From a candidate division WWE3 bacterium GW2011_GWC2_44_9 (GTDB lineage: Bacteria; Patescibacteriota; WWE3; UBA101185; UBA10185): a stretch of DNA of 32,496 nt. Below are positions 7,765-14,375 of the stretch, in pieces (the stretch's first letter is position 1; every line of letters begins with the position of its first letter). The position numbers and the translations under genes were made by a program. The stretch spans positions 1 to 32,496 of the forward strand of contig LCJU01000005.1 of assembly GCA_000994815.1 (NCBI GenBank), given 5' to 3'. Under the pieces are notes generated by a model that saw only the letters and a list, made by a program, of their open reading frames with translations, did no database searches and was not told the origin of the DNA.

Positions 7765-9561
7765 ATGGCAAAGATAAAAAATGACTTAAAAGATGACCCG
7801 TTAATGCCGCTTAGGCACAGCGCCGAGCATGTTTTACACACGGCGATGCAAAAACTATACCCGGAGCTAAAAAAAGTTATGGGCCCGCCAATTGAAGACG
7901 GTTTCTATTTTGACTTTGATCTGGAAGAAAAGATCACCGCCGAGGACTTTCCAACAATCGAGGCTGAAATGCACAGGATGATTGCTGCCAATCTTCCAAT
8001 CGTAAGAAAAAACGTGAGCGTGGAGGAAGCAAAGAGTCTATTTAAAGACAACAGCTACAAACTAGACACGCTAGAAGAAATTGCCCAGCGCGGAGAAAGC
8101 GTATCCATTTACATTACCGGAGCACCGGAAAACAGTTATTACGACGCTGATCTTTGCGCCGGCCCGCATGTAGCATCCACCGGAGCTATTAAGGCCATTA
8201 AGCTTTTGTCAGTTGCTGGAGCTTATTACAAAGGGAGCGAGAAAAACAAGATGCTTCAGCGGATCTACGCCACAGCTTTTGATTCACAAAAGGCTCTGGA
8301 TGACTACTTAGCTAATCTAGAACAAGCCAAAAAACGTGACCACCGGAAACTGGGTAAGGAGCTGGACCTTTTTGTATTCTCTGACATGGTGGGGAAAGGC
8401 TTGCCGCTATTTACCGAGTATGGAGCTGCGATTTGGCGCGAACTTGAAAGGTATATCGTGGACGAGGAGATAAAGTCAGGTTATAAACACGTGAAAACGC
8501 CTACACTGGCAAAAACGGAGCTATATAAGACATCTGGTCACTATCCATATTATGCCAACACTATGTACCCAGCTATGAAAGTCGACGAGGAGGAGCTCAT
8601 ACTCCGGCCCATGACCTGTCCGCATCATTTTGCTCTGTTCTCCGATAAACTAAGGTCATACAAAGAGCTCCCATTAAGATACGGCGAAATCGCCGGCCTA
8701 TATCGCTATGAACTCTCCGGCACTTTAACGGGCCTTACCAGGGTAAGAAGCTTTTGTTTAGCAGATTCGCACAACTTTATCAGGAAAAACCAGGCAGTAG
8801 ACGAAATAAAACAGGTTCTGGCCTTGATTAAAAAGGTCTCCGGTGTGCTTGGGTTGTATGAAGGCACCGACTACATATACAGGCTGTCGCTAGGCGATAG
8901 GGCCAATAAAAAGAAGTACTATGACTCGCCAGCAGAGTGGGAGGAAGCCGAAGACATCCTTAGAAAGGTACTGCTAGAACTGGATGTACCATACTACGAA
9001 GCTAAGGATGAAGCTGCGTTCTATGGGCCAAAAATAGATATTCAAATGTTTAATGTGTACAAGAAAGAGGATACAGCATTCACCGTTCAGTATGACTTTT
9101 GCCTGCCAAAAAAGTTTGACTTGAAGTTTGTGAACGAGGAAGGCAGGCACGAGCAGCCGGTTGTTATCCATAGGTCATCCATAGGGGCTTTGGAGCGGGT
9201 AATTGGCTTTCTTATTGAGCGTTATGCCGGAGCTTTTCCGGTCTGGCTGGCTCCGGTTCAAGTAAAAGTAATACCTATAGCTGAAAAAAACAACAGTTAT
9301 GCGCTTGGCATTTCTAATGAGCTTGTTAACCGGGGTTTCAGATCCGAGGTCGACCTTAAAGCGGATACAATGCAGGCGAAGATAAGAACCGCACAGATGG
9401 CAAAAGTTCCGTATATGCTGGTAGTGGGGGACAAAGAGCAAAACGCTGGTACGGTTAACGTGAGGGTAAGAACGGGTGAAACTGCAGGGACGATGACTAT
9501 AGCTGATTTTATAAGTAAGGCCGGGGAGAAATATTTGACCAAGGCGCTTGATTTATGGTAA
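7765..9561 (+). CDS. thrS: Threonine--tRNA ligase, without TGS domain
   Basis: 598 residues; charges tRNA-Thr with threonine. The N-terminal TGS domain of the usual 640-residue enzyme is missing: the protein begins almost directly with the editing domain, whose HSAEH (H18, H22) and later CAGPH zinc/editing motifs are intact. The class II catalytic core follows, with RPMTCPHH (zinc Cys), the RVRSFCLADSHNF block (zinc His) and VIHRSSIGALERVIG (third zinc His). The anticodon-binding domain closes the protein (about 490-598). Loss of TGS is reported in reduced genomes and does not by itself mean loss of function. It heads the block thrS-infC-rpmI-rplT, and its 3' end runs to within 31 nt of the proposed infC start. 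Confidence 0.97.
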   Translation: MAKIKNDLKDDPLMPLRHSAEHVLHTAMQKLYPELKKVMGPPIEDGFYFDFDLEEKITAEDFPTIEAEMHRMIAANLPIVRKNVSVEEAKSLFKDNSYKLDTLEEIAQRGESVSIYITGAPENSYYDADLCAGPHVASTGAIKAIKLLSVAGAYYKGSEKNKMLQRIYATAFDSQKALDDYLANLEQAKKRDHRKLGKELDLFVFSDMVGKGLPLFTEYGAAIWRELERYIVDEEIKSGYKHVKTPTLAKTELYKTSGHYPYYANTMYPAMKVDEEELILRPMTCPHHFALFSDKLRSYKELPLRYGEIAGLYRYELSGTLTGLTRVRSFCLADSHNFIRKNQAVDEIKQVLALIKKVSGVLGLYEGTDYIYRLSLGDRANKKKYYDSPAEWEEAEDILRKVLLELDVPYYEAKDEAAFYGPKIDIQMFNVYKKEDTAFTVQYDFCLPKKFDLKFVNEEGRHEQPVVIHRSSIGALERVIGFLIERYAGAFPVWLAPVQVKVIPIAEKNNSYALGISNELVNRGFRSEVDLKADTMQAKIRTAQMAKVPYMLVVGDKEQNAGTVNVRVRTGETAGTMTIADFISKAGEKYLTKALDLW

Positions 9562-9583
9562 GTTAACGCTTGTAGTTGCGCAC

Positions 9584-9595
9584 GGAGGATCTATA
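9584..9595 (+). promoter_or_regulatory. infC ribosome binding site and ATA start
   Basis: GGAGG (9584-9588) is the strongest Shine-Dalgarno-like site in this block and lies 4 nt before an in-frame ATA (9593-9595). It has no other sensible start to serve: no ATG, GTG or TTG in this frame lies within range downstream. It therefore decides the infC start in favour of the rare codon. Confidence 0.55.
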
Positions 9596-10099
9596 GACAA
9601 GACTTATCAGATAAACCATAGAATAAAATACCCTAAACTTAGGGTAATCCTTGGTACTGGTGAGAATTTGGGTGTCTTGACCACACAGGAAGCCCTCAAG
9701 GTTGCTGAAGAACATGATTTGGATGTTGTTGTTATAACGGAAAACACGGATCCGCCGGTAGCACGAATAGTGGACTTTAATAAGTTTTTGTACGCCGAAA
9801 AGAAAAAGGCTTCCGAGACCAGGGGCAAGTCTAAACAGACCGAGATCAAAGAGCTCAGGCTTAGCCCTACCATAAGCGGCGGGGATATAACTCAACGAGC
9901 TAACAGAGCCAAGGAGTTCTTGTCTAGCGGCAACATGGTTAAAGTCACGTTGACAATGAAAGGCAGACAGGCGTTGCATCCTGAAGTAGCTCAAGACAAG
10001 ATGAAGCAGTTTTCAGCCCAAATTCAGGCTTTTGCTAAGGCCGAAGCAGACATTAGGCGCGTCGGCAATACGCTGTCAATAATTTTTGTTAAGAAGTGA
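9593..10099 (+). CDS. infC: Translation initiation factor IF-3 with probable AUA start
   Basis: About 168 residues. IF-3 keeps ribosomal subunits apart and checks start-codon pairing. The N-domain (INHRIKYPKLRVI, then the ENLGVLTTQEALKVA block) and C-domain (EIKELRLSPTI, VKVTLTMKGRQ) are intact. The frame has no ATG or GTG start: the choices are TTG at 9548, inside thrS with at best a poor Shine-Dalgarno, or ATA at 9593, preceded by a strong GGAGG at 9584-9588. ATA gives an N-terminus of family-like length, IDKTYQINHRI. In many bacteria infC begins with AUU or a similar non-canonical codon so that IF-3 represses its own translation; I infer the same here. If TTG is used instead, the coding region begins at 9548. 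rpmI follows after 9 nt. Confidence 0.9.
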   Translation: MDKTYQINHRIKYPKLRVILGTGENLGVLTTQEALKVAEEHDLDVVVITENTDPPVARIVDFNKFLYAEKKKASETRGKSKQTEIKELRLSPTISGGDITQRANRAKEFLSSGNMVKVTLTMKGRQALHPEVAQDKMKQFSAQIQAFAKAEADIRRVGNTLSIIFVKK

Positions 10100-10108
10100 A
10101 AAACAAAG

Positions 10109-10321
10109 ATGCCAAAGCTAAAAACAAGAAGAACATTGTTAAAAAGGGTTAAACTGACCAAAACTGGTAAGGTTATTAAAAGAAAGGTTGGGTTAAAGCA
10201 CCTAAAAATAAAGGCTGGCGCCAACCAAAAATTGCGAGCCAATAGTCTAACCCAGCTTGGTAGCAAAAAGATGATCAAAAACTTTAAGCTTATGCTTGGA
10301 AAACACGGTAAAAACCTATGA
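10109..10321 (+). CDS. rpmI: Ribosomal protein bL35
   Basis: 70 residues, highly basic, opening MPKLKTRRTLLKRVKLTKTG, the L35 signature with its Lys/Arg-rich start. It binds 23S rRNA in the large subunit. It lies 9 nt after infC, and its TGA stop overlaps the rplT ATG (ATGA at 10318-10321), giving the widespread infC-rpmI-rplT order. In E. coli and B. subtilis L20 or its leader controls this operon; I see no such leader structure that I can support here. Confidence 0.96.
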   Translation: MPKLKTRRTLLKRVKLTKTGKVIKRKVGLKHLKIKAGANQKLRANSLTQLGSKKMIKNFKLMLGKHGKNL

Positions 10322-10668
10322 GAATCAAAGGCGGGCCAAGAGGCCACAGAAAAAAAGTTAAGCTTTTAGGGTTGGCTAAAGGTTATCGAGGTGCCAGAAG
10401 CAAACTTATTAAAAAGGCCAACGAGGCAGTTGTTAGATCCGGCGAGCACGCTTTTGCCGGCAGAAAAATACGGCGGCGAGATTTTAGACGACTGTGGATT
10501 TCCAGAATAAATGCGGCACTAAGACAGGAGGACATCATGTACAGTCGGTTCATTGCTGCTTTGAAAAAGGGCCAAGTGACTTTGGATAGAAAAACCCTGG
10601 CCGAATTGGCGTATTCGGATCTAGAGGCATTTCAAGCAGTAGTTAAGTCTGTAAAGTCTTACCTTTAA
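10318..10668 (+). CDS. rplT: Ribosomal protein bL20
   Basis: 116 residues, the usual length. L20 is an early assembly protein of the 50S subunit. The sequence shows the long basic N-terminal helix (HRKKVKLLGLAKGYRGARSK) followed by the globular RRDFRRLWISRINAA domain. It overlaps rpmI by 4 nt (ATGA), indicating coupled translation. It ends the thrS-infC-rpmI-rplT block; no hairpin terminator is visible in the 50 nt before pheS, which has its own -10. Confidence 0.97.
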   Translation: MRIKGGPRGHRKKVKLLGLAKGYRGARSKLIKKANEAVVRSGEHAFAGRKIRRRDFRRLWISRINAALRQEDIMYSRFIAALKKGQVTLDRKTLAELAYSDLEAFQAVVKSVKSYL

Positions 10669-10680
10669 CAGTCTAAAGTG

Positions 10681-10709
10681 TTCCATCTAAGCCTTGGGTG
10701 GGGTATAAT
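10681..10709 (+). promoter_or_regulatory. pheS-pheT promoter
   Basis: A perfect TATAAT (-10) at 10704-10709 ends 9 nt before the ATG at 10719. A poor TTCCAT lies 17 bp upstream (10681-10686). The gap before the ATG (CCTAAAATA) has no Shine-Dalgarno, so the mRNA leader would be about 2-3 nt. This argues for ATG 10719 over the in-frame GTG at 10698, which would lie upstream of the -10. Confidence 0.6.
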
Positions 10710-10718
10710 CCTAAAATA

Positions 10719-11717
10719 ATGCAGTTAGATGATTTGCGAGCACAGTTTTTAGTCGACATTGAAATCACAAACAAGTCAGGCGAGTATGACGCGCTCTACC
10801 TAAAATACCTTTCCAAGACACACGGCTTGATTACTGAACATATCAAAGCACTGCCAAGACTTAAGCCGGAGGAAAAAAAAGCTCAGGGGCCAAAGCTTAA
10901 TGAACTAAAAAAGTTCATCGAGACAGCAATACTCAAGGCCAGACTGGCACACACAAAGGCGCAAATAGAGGATACCGGTATTGACCTTACGGCGCTGCGC
11001 CAAGCAGAAAACGTAGGCTATCTGCATCCCACAACACAAGTTATCAGAGAAATGAACGCCTTCTTTAGGTATTACGGTTTTTCGGTAGGGGAGGGACCGG
11101 AGATTGAAACCGCGGATTTCAACTTTAGAAAACTCAATTTGCCTGAAGGTCACCCGGCAACAGACTTGCAGGACACACTTTTTATCCGGGAACCGGACAT
11201 TTTGCTGCGTACTCACACATCATCAGTAGAGGCGCGACTGCTTTCCAGTCTGAAGCCGCCGATACGAATTGTAGTGCCAGGCAAATGCTACAGAAACGAA
11301 ACAGCCAACCCCTCTAATTCACCATTTTTACATCAGTATCAAGGCTTTGTGGTAGACAGGGGCGTTACCCTGCAAAATCTTAAATGGGTGTTTGATAGAT
11401 TTTTGCGCTATTTATACGCTGACGACACCATTGAAATTAGGTTTCGGTACAAGTATTACCCCGAAGTGTCACCCGGCATGGGTGTGGATATCAAATGCCG
11501 ATTTTGTGGCGGTAAGGGATGCGCCGTGTGCAAGCAAAGGGGCTGGCTGGAAGTGCTTGGTTCCGGCATGATTCACTACAATACGTTAAAAATGTGCGGC
11601 ATAAATCCGGATGATTATACTGGCTTTGCTTTTGGAATGGGTCTAGATAGACTGGTGATGGCAAAATTTGGCATTCCAGACATTAGAAGGCTTTATGGAG
11701 GGCTAACGTATATATGA
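10719..11717 (+). CDS. pheS: Phenylalanine--tRNA ligase alpha subunit
   Basis: 332 residues. PheS carries the catalytic class II core of the alpha2-beta2 enzyme. The N-terminal coiled coil (about 1-85) is followed by the catalytic core: GEGPEIETADFNF, LPEGHPATDLQDTLF, KCYRNETANPSNSPFLHQ and the ending GFAFGMGLDRLVM. A four-cysteine knuckle (CRFCGGKGCAVC) is inserted before GWLEVLGSGM; I recall the same insertion in Firmicutes PheS, so it is not unique. The start is ATG 10719; a GTG 21 nt upstream is in frame but lies before the -10 box. The TGA stop overlaps the pheT ATG (ATGA, 11714-11717). Confidence 0.96.
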   Translation: MQLDDLRAQFLVDIEITNKSGEYDALYLKYLSKTHGLITEHIKALPRLKPEEKKAQGPKLNELKKFIETAILKARLAHTKAQIEDTGIDLTALRQAENVGYLHPTTQVIREMNAFFRYYGFSVGEGPEIETADFNFRKLNLPEGHPATDLQDTLFIREPDILLRTHTSSVEARLLSSLKPPIRIVVPGKCYRNETANPSNSPFLHQYQGFVVDRGVTLQNLKWVFDRFLRYLYADDTIEIRFRYKYYPEVSPGMGVDIKCRFCGGKGCAVCKQRGWLEVLGSGMIHYNTLKMCGINPDDYTGFAFGMGLDRLVMAKFGIPDIRRLYGGLTYI

Positions 11718-13615
11718 AAATACCGCTAGAGTGGCTTAAAGATTACGTCGCCATTAAGAAAAGTCCAAAAGAAATAGGAACTGCGTTTACAGCTTTTGGG
11801 CTTATGGTTGATAAGCCATTTGACGGTAAAACTTTTGACCTCGAGCACCGCTTTGACCGCTCTGACTGGTTGTCGATTCTAGGCTGCGCAAGGGATTTGG
11901 CCGCGTACGAAAGACTTGAATTAAAATTACCAAAAATCTATACCGCCAAAGGCAAGGCGCCTACAGATGAATACAAAGTCGCAATAAAAGTGGAGTGTCC
12001 AGAAATTATCAGGCGGTTTAACACCAGGGTGTTTAGAAATGTTAAAGTTGGCAAGTCTCCTGAATGGCTAAAAACTAGACTTGAAGACTACGGCATTCCG
12101 TCGATTAACAACATTGTAGATATCACTAACTACGTAATGGTTGAACTCGGCCAACCGATGCACGCCCAAGATACCGATAAATTCAGAAAGATGGAAATTT
12201 GTATTCGTAGAGCTGGAGATGAGGAAAAGATTGTTACATTTTTAGGTGATGAGGTTAAACTGTACCCAGAGGCATTTGTGCTTGCACAAGATGGAGTAAC
12301 AACAGTTCTTGGGGGTATTGTAGGCGGTAGAGAAACCGGTGTGGATGAACAAACCAAAAATATAGTGTTGGACGCAGGCAACTACGATCAGGTGGTGATC
12401 AGGAAGGTTTCGCGCAAATTGAAAATCCTAAATGAGTCATCGCTTAGATACGACAAGTATCTGCATCCCGATCTAACCGAATACGCTATCCAACGGGCTG
12501 CTTATTTAATTTTGGAACTGGCCGGCGGAGACTATTACGAAAATGAGGATTGGTATCCAATACCGCAAAAGCTTACTAGTATAAGGCTTTCCACATCGCG
12601 TATTAAGGATTTGGGTGGGTTGGAGCTGGCCGAAAATGAAGTACTGGACATATTGGAACGACTTGGCTACAGGCTGGTGTCAAATGTCAATAAAGTGCTA
12701 ACTCTTGAAGTACCTTACTTTAGAACAGATGTGGAAGTTGCCGATGACATCGTATCGGACATCTTGCGCATCCATGGCTATGCAAAAATCCCAATAACCC
12801 AACTACTCGGAGCACCGCCAAAGGAAGAAACCCCGGCTATTTATACTTTTGAGGACAAGCTTAGGGACATTTTGGTAAAACTAAGAGGCCACGAGCACAT
12901 CACCGATCCGCTAGTTTCTTCTACCGAGAGTCCCGAGGGAGGTCAAATTATCTTAGAAAATTCGCTAAATAGCGAGAAAAATGCCCTTAGAACCTCCATT
13001 GCCCAAGGACTGGAACACGTGGCGAGTAATTACTATAAAAATCAGATGAACTCCGGTGTACTTTTTGAAATCGGACTTGTATATCATAAAGAATCAGAAG
13101 GCGGCGACTATGAATCCTACAAAGAAACCCGATGTTTAGAGTGCCTCACCTTTGACAAGGCTAAAACGCCAAAGAACTTAGGTGTGATAACCTCAACCCT
13201 TTTTTCAGGACTCCTTAAAGAGCTGGGCCTAACTAAGCCAGCTTTTAAAAACGCCAACGAGGTTTACGTTGAAAACACGCTTATTGCAACGCTTAGGTAC
13301 AACGGTTTTACAGGTTTTACTGCAAATTTGCTGCAAGTAACTGGAGGCAAAAGAGATGCTAGGGTACTTTTTGACCTACAAAGCGGCATTTCTCTGGATA
13401 CATCCCTCACTGTAAGTCAAACCGAAATGGCTGGCGCGATATGCTCGGAGATTGCTGCTTCAAGCGATAAGATTAGTGAAAGTTTTGTGGTTGAAGAATA
13501 CACGGGGGAGAAGGTGGAGAAAGGTAAAAGAACGATTCTTATTAGGACCTATTTTACTAAAGGTGTGACGCAGAAAGAGGCAACCAAAATCCTAAATAAA
13601 TGGGGACGGTCCTGA
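11714..13615 (+). CDS. pheT: Phenylalanine--tRNA ligase beta subunit, short form with IS-derived C-terminus
   Basis: 633 residues against about 790-800 in E. coli. The opening MKIPLEWLKDYVAI is typical, but the tRNA-binding EMAP (B2) domain normally found at about 40-150 is absent: the protein passes almost at once to the FDRSDWLSILGCARDLAA block. The B3/B4 core (INNIVDITNYVMVELGQPMHA, LDAGNYDQVVIRK), B5 domain and an inactive synthetase-like domain follow, and the end (VEEYTGEKVEKGKRTILIR) looks like a compact anticodon-binding FDX-ACB domain. The last codons, Gly-Arg-Ser-stop, are made of the 13-bp terminal inverted repeat of the neighbouring mobile element, so the original C-terminus has been replaced by a few residues. 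Overlaps pheS by 4 nt. Confidence 0.95.
   Translation: MKIPLEWLKDYVAIKKSPKEIGTAFTAFGLMVDKPFDGKTFDLEHRFDRSDWLSILGCARDLAAYERLELKLPKIYTAKGKAPTDEYKVAIKVECPEIIRRFNTRVFRNVKVGKSPEWLKTRLEDYGIPSINNIVDITNYVMVELGQPMHAQDTDKFRKMEICIRRAGDEEKIVTFLGDEVKLYPEAFVLAQDGVTTVLGGIVGGRETGVDEQTKNIVLDAGNYDQVVIRKVSRKLKILNESSLRYDKYLHPDLTEYAIQRAAYLILELAGGDYYENEDWYPIPQKLTSIRLSTSRIKDLGGLELAENEVLDILERLGYRLVSNVNKVLTLEVPYFRTDVEVADDIVSDILRIHGYAKIPITQLLGAPPKEETPAIYTFEDKLRDILVKLRGHEHITDPLVSSTESPEGGQIILENSLNSEKNALRTSIAQGLEHVASNYYKNQMNSGVLFEIGLVYHKESEGGDYESYKETRCLECLTFDKAKTPKNLGVITSTLFSGLLKELGLTKPAFKNANEVYVENTLIATLRYNGFTGFTANLLQVTGGKRDARVLFDLQSGISLDTSLTVSQTEMAGAICSEIAASSDKISESFVVEEYTGEKVEKGKRTILIRTYFTKGVTQKEATKILNKWGRS
13603..13615 (+). 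repeat. Terminal inverted repeat, pheT side
   Basis: GGGACGGTCCTGA, exact reverse complement of 14363-14375. The inner GGAC-G-GTCC is itself palindromic. Read in the pheT frame it encodes the end of Gly-Arg-Ser and the TGA stop. Confidence 0.85.
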
Positions 13616-13624
13616 AAGATGTTG

Positions 13625-14266
13625 TCATCTCAACCCTAACATACACAACCTCCTGTTGATGTTAGCGACGAACTGTCTAGAGCCCATGTAGTTATTGCAG
13701 ATAACCTCCTTGAATGGATCATCAGGCGTTCTAATTCCGCTGACGACAAATCTATTATATTCCGCAGGAGAAGTGAAATACCCAGCAATGCTTTGTAAAT
13801 CAATGAGTCCATCACCCAACGACCGATCGATATAACACTTAAACGAACTCCATTTATAGTCATCAGGAAAGGAAACTATACCAGCGCTAACAGGGTTTAG
13901 GTGAATATATCTGCTCAACCTCAATAAATAACTGTCTTTGTCAACAAATATACTCTGATACCTATTTCTAAATATGGGGCCGTTGATACTGTACTTTGCG
14001 TTGTAATAGCCAGCGTAATAAGTGTTAAGTCTGTGCATAATTTTCGACAACTTGCATCCATCACCTGTTTCTAAACACAGATGGACATGGGTGCTCATTA
14101 AACAATAACATAAGACTTTAAAATCGCTTTCCTGCTTAACGCGCTGCAGTCTCGCTAAATAAATTCTGAAGTCCGAATTATCTCTAAACAGGTCAACTAA
14201 ACTCACTGATCTACTAATAATGTGGTAACAAGTATGCGGAATATCCACCCTCGGCATTCTAGGCAT
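13625..14266 (-). CDS. Y1 (HUH) transposase, REP-associated/IS200-like family
   Basis: 213 residues. A single-strand DNA nicking and joining enzyme of the Transposase_17 (Y1_Tnp) family. Visible features: the opening MPRVDIPHTCYHIISRS matches the family's MPR...YHV.(N/S)R start; the metal-binding HUH motif is H60-V61-H62 in CLMSTHVHLCLE; a tyrosine cluster at 83-92 (TYYAGYYNAKY) should contain the nucleophile; then GPIFRNRYQS and the family signature YIHLNPV (120-126). Length and motifs fit REP-associated (RAYT) transposases better than the about 140-residue IS200 TnpA. No TnpB or accessory gene is present. The first ATG (14266) or the one three codons later can serve as start. The gene appears intact, so the element may still be mobile. 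Confidence 0.9.
   Translation of the reverse strand: MPRMPRVDIPHTCYHIISRSVSLVDLFRDNSDFRIYLARLQRVKQESDFKVLCYCLMSTHVHLCLETGDGCKLSKIMHRLNTYYAGYYNAKYSINGPIFRNRYQSIFVDKDSYLLRLSRYIHLNPVSAGIVSFPDDYKWSSFKCYIDRSLGDGLIDLQSIAGYFTSPAEYNRFVVSGIRTPDDPFKEVICNNYMGSRQFVANINRRLCMLGLR
13636..13665. other. Hairpin at the pheT-side end of the element
   Basis: CTAACAT (13636-13642) pairs with ATGTTAG (13659-13665), enclosing CAAC/GTTG (13646-13649 and 13655-13658) with a CTCCT loop. It lies in the 3' end of the transposase gene. Subterminal hairpins are what Y1 transposases recognise on single-stranded ends, so I infer an end-recognition role. Confidence 0.5.
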
Positions 14267-14286
14267 TACATAATATCTATTAGCAT

Positions 14287-14331
14287 AACTAACATGAATA
14301 AGTCAATGGGACTTGATGCAAAAAGTTAGTT
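14287..14331. other. Nested hairpin at the PBP-side end of the element
   Basis: AACTAAC (14287-14293) pairs with GTTAGTT (14325-14331), enclosing a second perfect stem AAGTC/GACTT (14300-14304 and 14310-14314) with a 5-nt loop. It lies in the 96 bp between the transposase start and the terminal repeat. It shares the CTAAC/GTTAG core with the hairpin at the other end. This could be both the transposon end signal and part of the transposase leader. Confidence 0.5.
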
Positions 14332-14362
14332 GTATGACTTAAAGCCGGCATAGAGACACGTC

Positions 14363-14375
14363 TCAGGACCGTCCC
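14363..14375 (-). repeat. Terminal inverted repeat, PBP side
   Basis: Exact reverse complement of 13603-13615. On the minus strand it reads GGGACGGTCCTGA and encodes the end of the PBP (Gly-Arg-Ser-stop), just as the other copy ends pheT. Confidence 0.85.

Larger units (their letters stand above)
13603..14375 (-). mobile_element. IS200/REP-associated (Y1) transposase element with 13-bp inverted repeats
   Basis: A 773-bp unit bounded by a perfect 13-bp inverted repeat, GGGACGGTCCTGA at 13603-13615 and its reverse complement at 14363-14375. It contains one Y1 transposase gene and a hairpin near each end. It sits between two convergent genes, pheT and a penicillin-binding protein. Each repeat supplies the final three codons and the TGA stop of the adjoining gene, so insertion cost neither gene more than its extreme C-terminus. 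No target duplication is visible, which fits HUH single-strand transposition. Confidence 0.75.

Noticed and set aside
10698-10718. GTG at 10698 as the pheS start
   Set aside because: It lies upstream of a perfect TATAAT that fits the ATG at 10719, and the extra residues do not look like a PheS N-terminus.
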